Shown here: positions 5,380-5,797 of the stretch, in pieces
Position numbering within the stretch: position 1 is the stretch's first letter
How the letters are laid out: every line of letters begins with the position of its first letter
From: Phycisphaerae bacterium SM23_33
Lineage (GTDB): Bacteria; Planctomycetota; Phycisphaerae; SM23-33
Reading direction: 5' to 3'
NCBI GenBank assembly: GCA_001303665.1
Contig: LJUF01000236.1
Span: 1 to 5,797 of the forward strand
DNA: 5,797 nt
Program-made: the position numbers and the translations under genes
The notes under the pieces: model-generated
The model's input: only the letters and a program-made list of their open reading frames with translations
What the model was told of the DNA's origin: nothing
The model's database searches: none

Positions 5380-5797
5380 ATGCTCACAAACGACGAATTG
5401 CTTGCCTGGTGGACATTCGACGGCAGCGATAGCCCGTCAGCGATGGACAGCGTAACCGGCGCAGCTGACCGCATTGAGGGCAACTTCAAGCTCGTTGACG
5501 GTGTGGTGGGCAAGGCGCTGAAACTCGACGGCTACACCACCTCGGTCGTACGCCCGGCCGTGGCCGCGCCGAAGGTGACTGCCGAGTTCACCATCGAAGC
5601 GTGGGTCGCCTTGGGCGCGTACCCGTGGAACTTCTGCCCCATCGCCGCTCAGGGCGAGGACGGCCAGACGGGCTACGACTTTTCCATTGGCCCCCGCGGC
5701 GAAGTTCGACTGGGCGTATCGGCGGGCGGGCAGTGGGTCCAGTGCTGCTCGGACGATTCCACCGTCGAGCTTCGCAAGTGGACGCACGTAGCCTGCA
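5380..5797 (+). CDS. LamG / concanavalin-A-like domain protein, 3' end outside the window
   Basis: The frame is open from ATG 5380 to the window edge (139 full codons plus one base). The N-terminus is not a signal peptide but goes straight into a LamG-type jelly roll. LLAWWTFDG (7-15) is the first strand, and DSVTG (23-27), then GKALKLDGYTTSVV (44-57) match the family's 'G.al.fDG...' pattern. FTIEAWVALGAYPWNFCPIAAQG (70-92) matches 'fTiEaWv......ivs'. GYDFSIGPRGEVRLGVSAGGQWVQ (98-121) and then LRKWTHVAC (131-139) match the 'l..g.WhHva' end of the domain. LamG domains usually bind or present polysaccharide. In this type of genome they often head GH32-like, GH43-like or sulfatase proteins, and the 'DGY.T....p' opening resembles those fused to a GH32-like module (inference). 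Any catalytic part lies beyond the window. It is probably transcribed separately from the upstream operon because of the 646-base gap. Confidence 0.75.
   Translation, partial: MLTNDELLAWWTFDGSDSPSAMDSVTGAADRIEGNFKLVDGVVGKALKLDGYTTSVVRPAVAAPKVTAEFTIEAWVALGAYPWNFCPIAAQGEDGQTGYDFSIGPRGEVRLGVSAGGQWVQCCSDDSTVELRKWTHVAC

Overview
The window is GC-rich, and every gene I can support lies on the + strand. Two features suggest a heterotrophic bacterium of the PVC superphylum (Planctomycetota, Lentisphaerota or relatives), probably from an environmental genome. First, small divergent uroporphyrinogen-decarboxylase-family (URO-D) proteins sit next to a large cytoplasmic glycosidase-like protein. Second, a LamG-headed protein follows. 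The taxonomic call is an inference from gene content, because no marker gene is present.

Layout: positions 1-450 hold no convincing gene. About 106-322 is dense in short perfect hairpins and looks like a structured RNA or the remnant of one. A strong GC hairpin (406-440) runs straight into the ribosome-binding site of the first gene. Positions 451-4733 form a tight operon. It contains a GTG-started URO-D-family protein (451-1437), a second divergent URO-D-family protein overlapping it by 4 bases (1434-2357), and, 30 bases later with a strong AGGAG site, a 781-residue clan-D (GH36/GH27-like) glycosidase-like protein with several accessory beta domains (2388-4733).

Positions 4734-5379 are a 646-base gap without an intact gene. 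It holds paired hairpins just after the operon. It also holds what I read as a broken group II intron: a short + strand piece of intron reverse transcriptase (about 4944-4994) abutting a - strand piece of intron RNA domain I (about 5000-5188). The two pieces face each other, so the element has been rearranged. At 5380 a new gene begins with a good ribosome-binding site. Its first 139 residues are a LamG / concanavalin-A-like domain, and it runs off the right edge.

Working model (inference): the operon is a cytoplasmic carbohydrate-processing unit. The glycosidase-like protein would act on an imported oligosaccharide. The two URO-D-family proteins resemble the MtaA/CmuA branch (corrinoid methyltransferases) more than HemE, so they may handle a methyl group or a related modification on that substrate. 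No corrinoid protein, transporter or regulator is visible in the window to test this.
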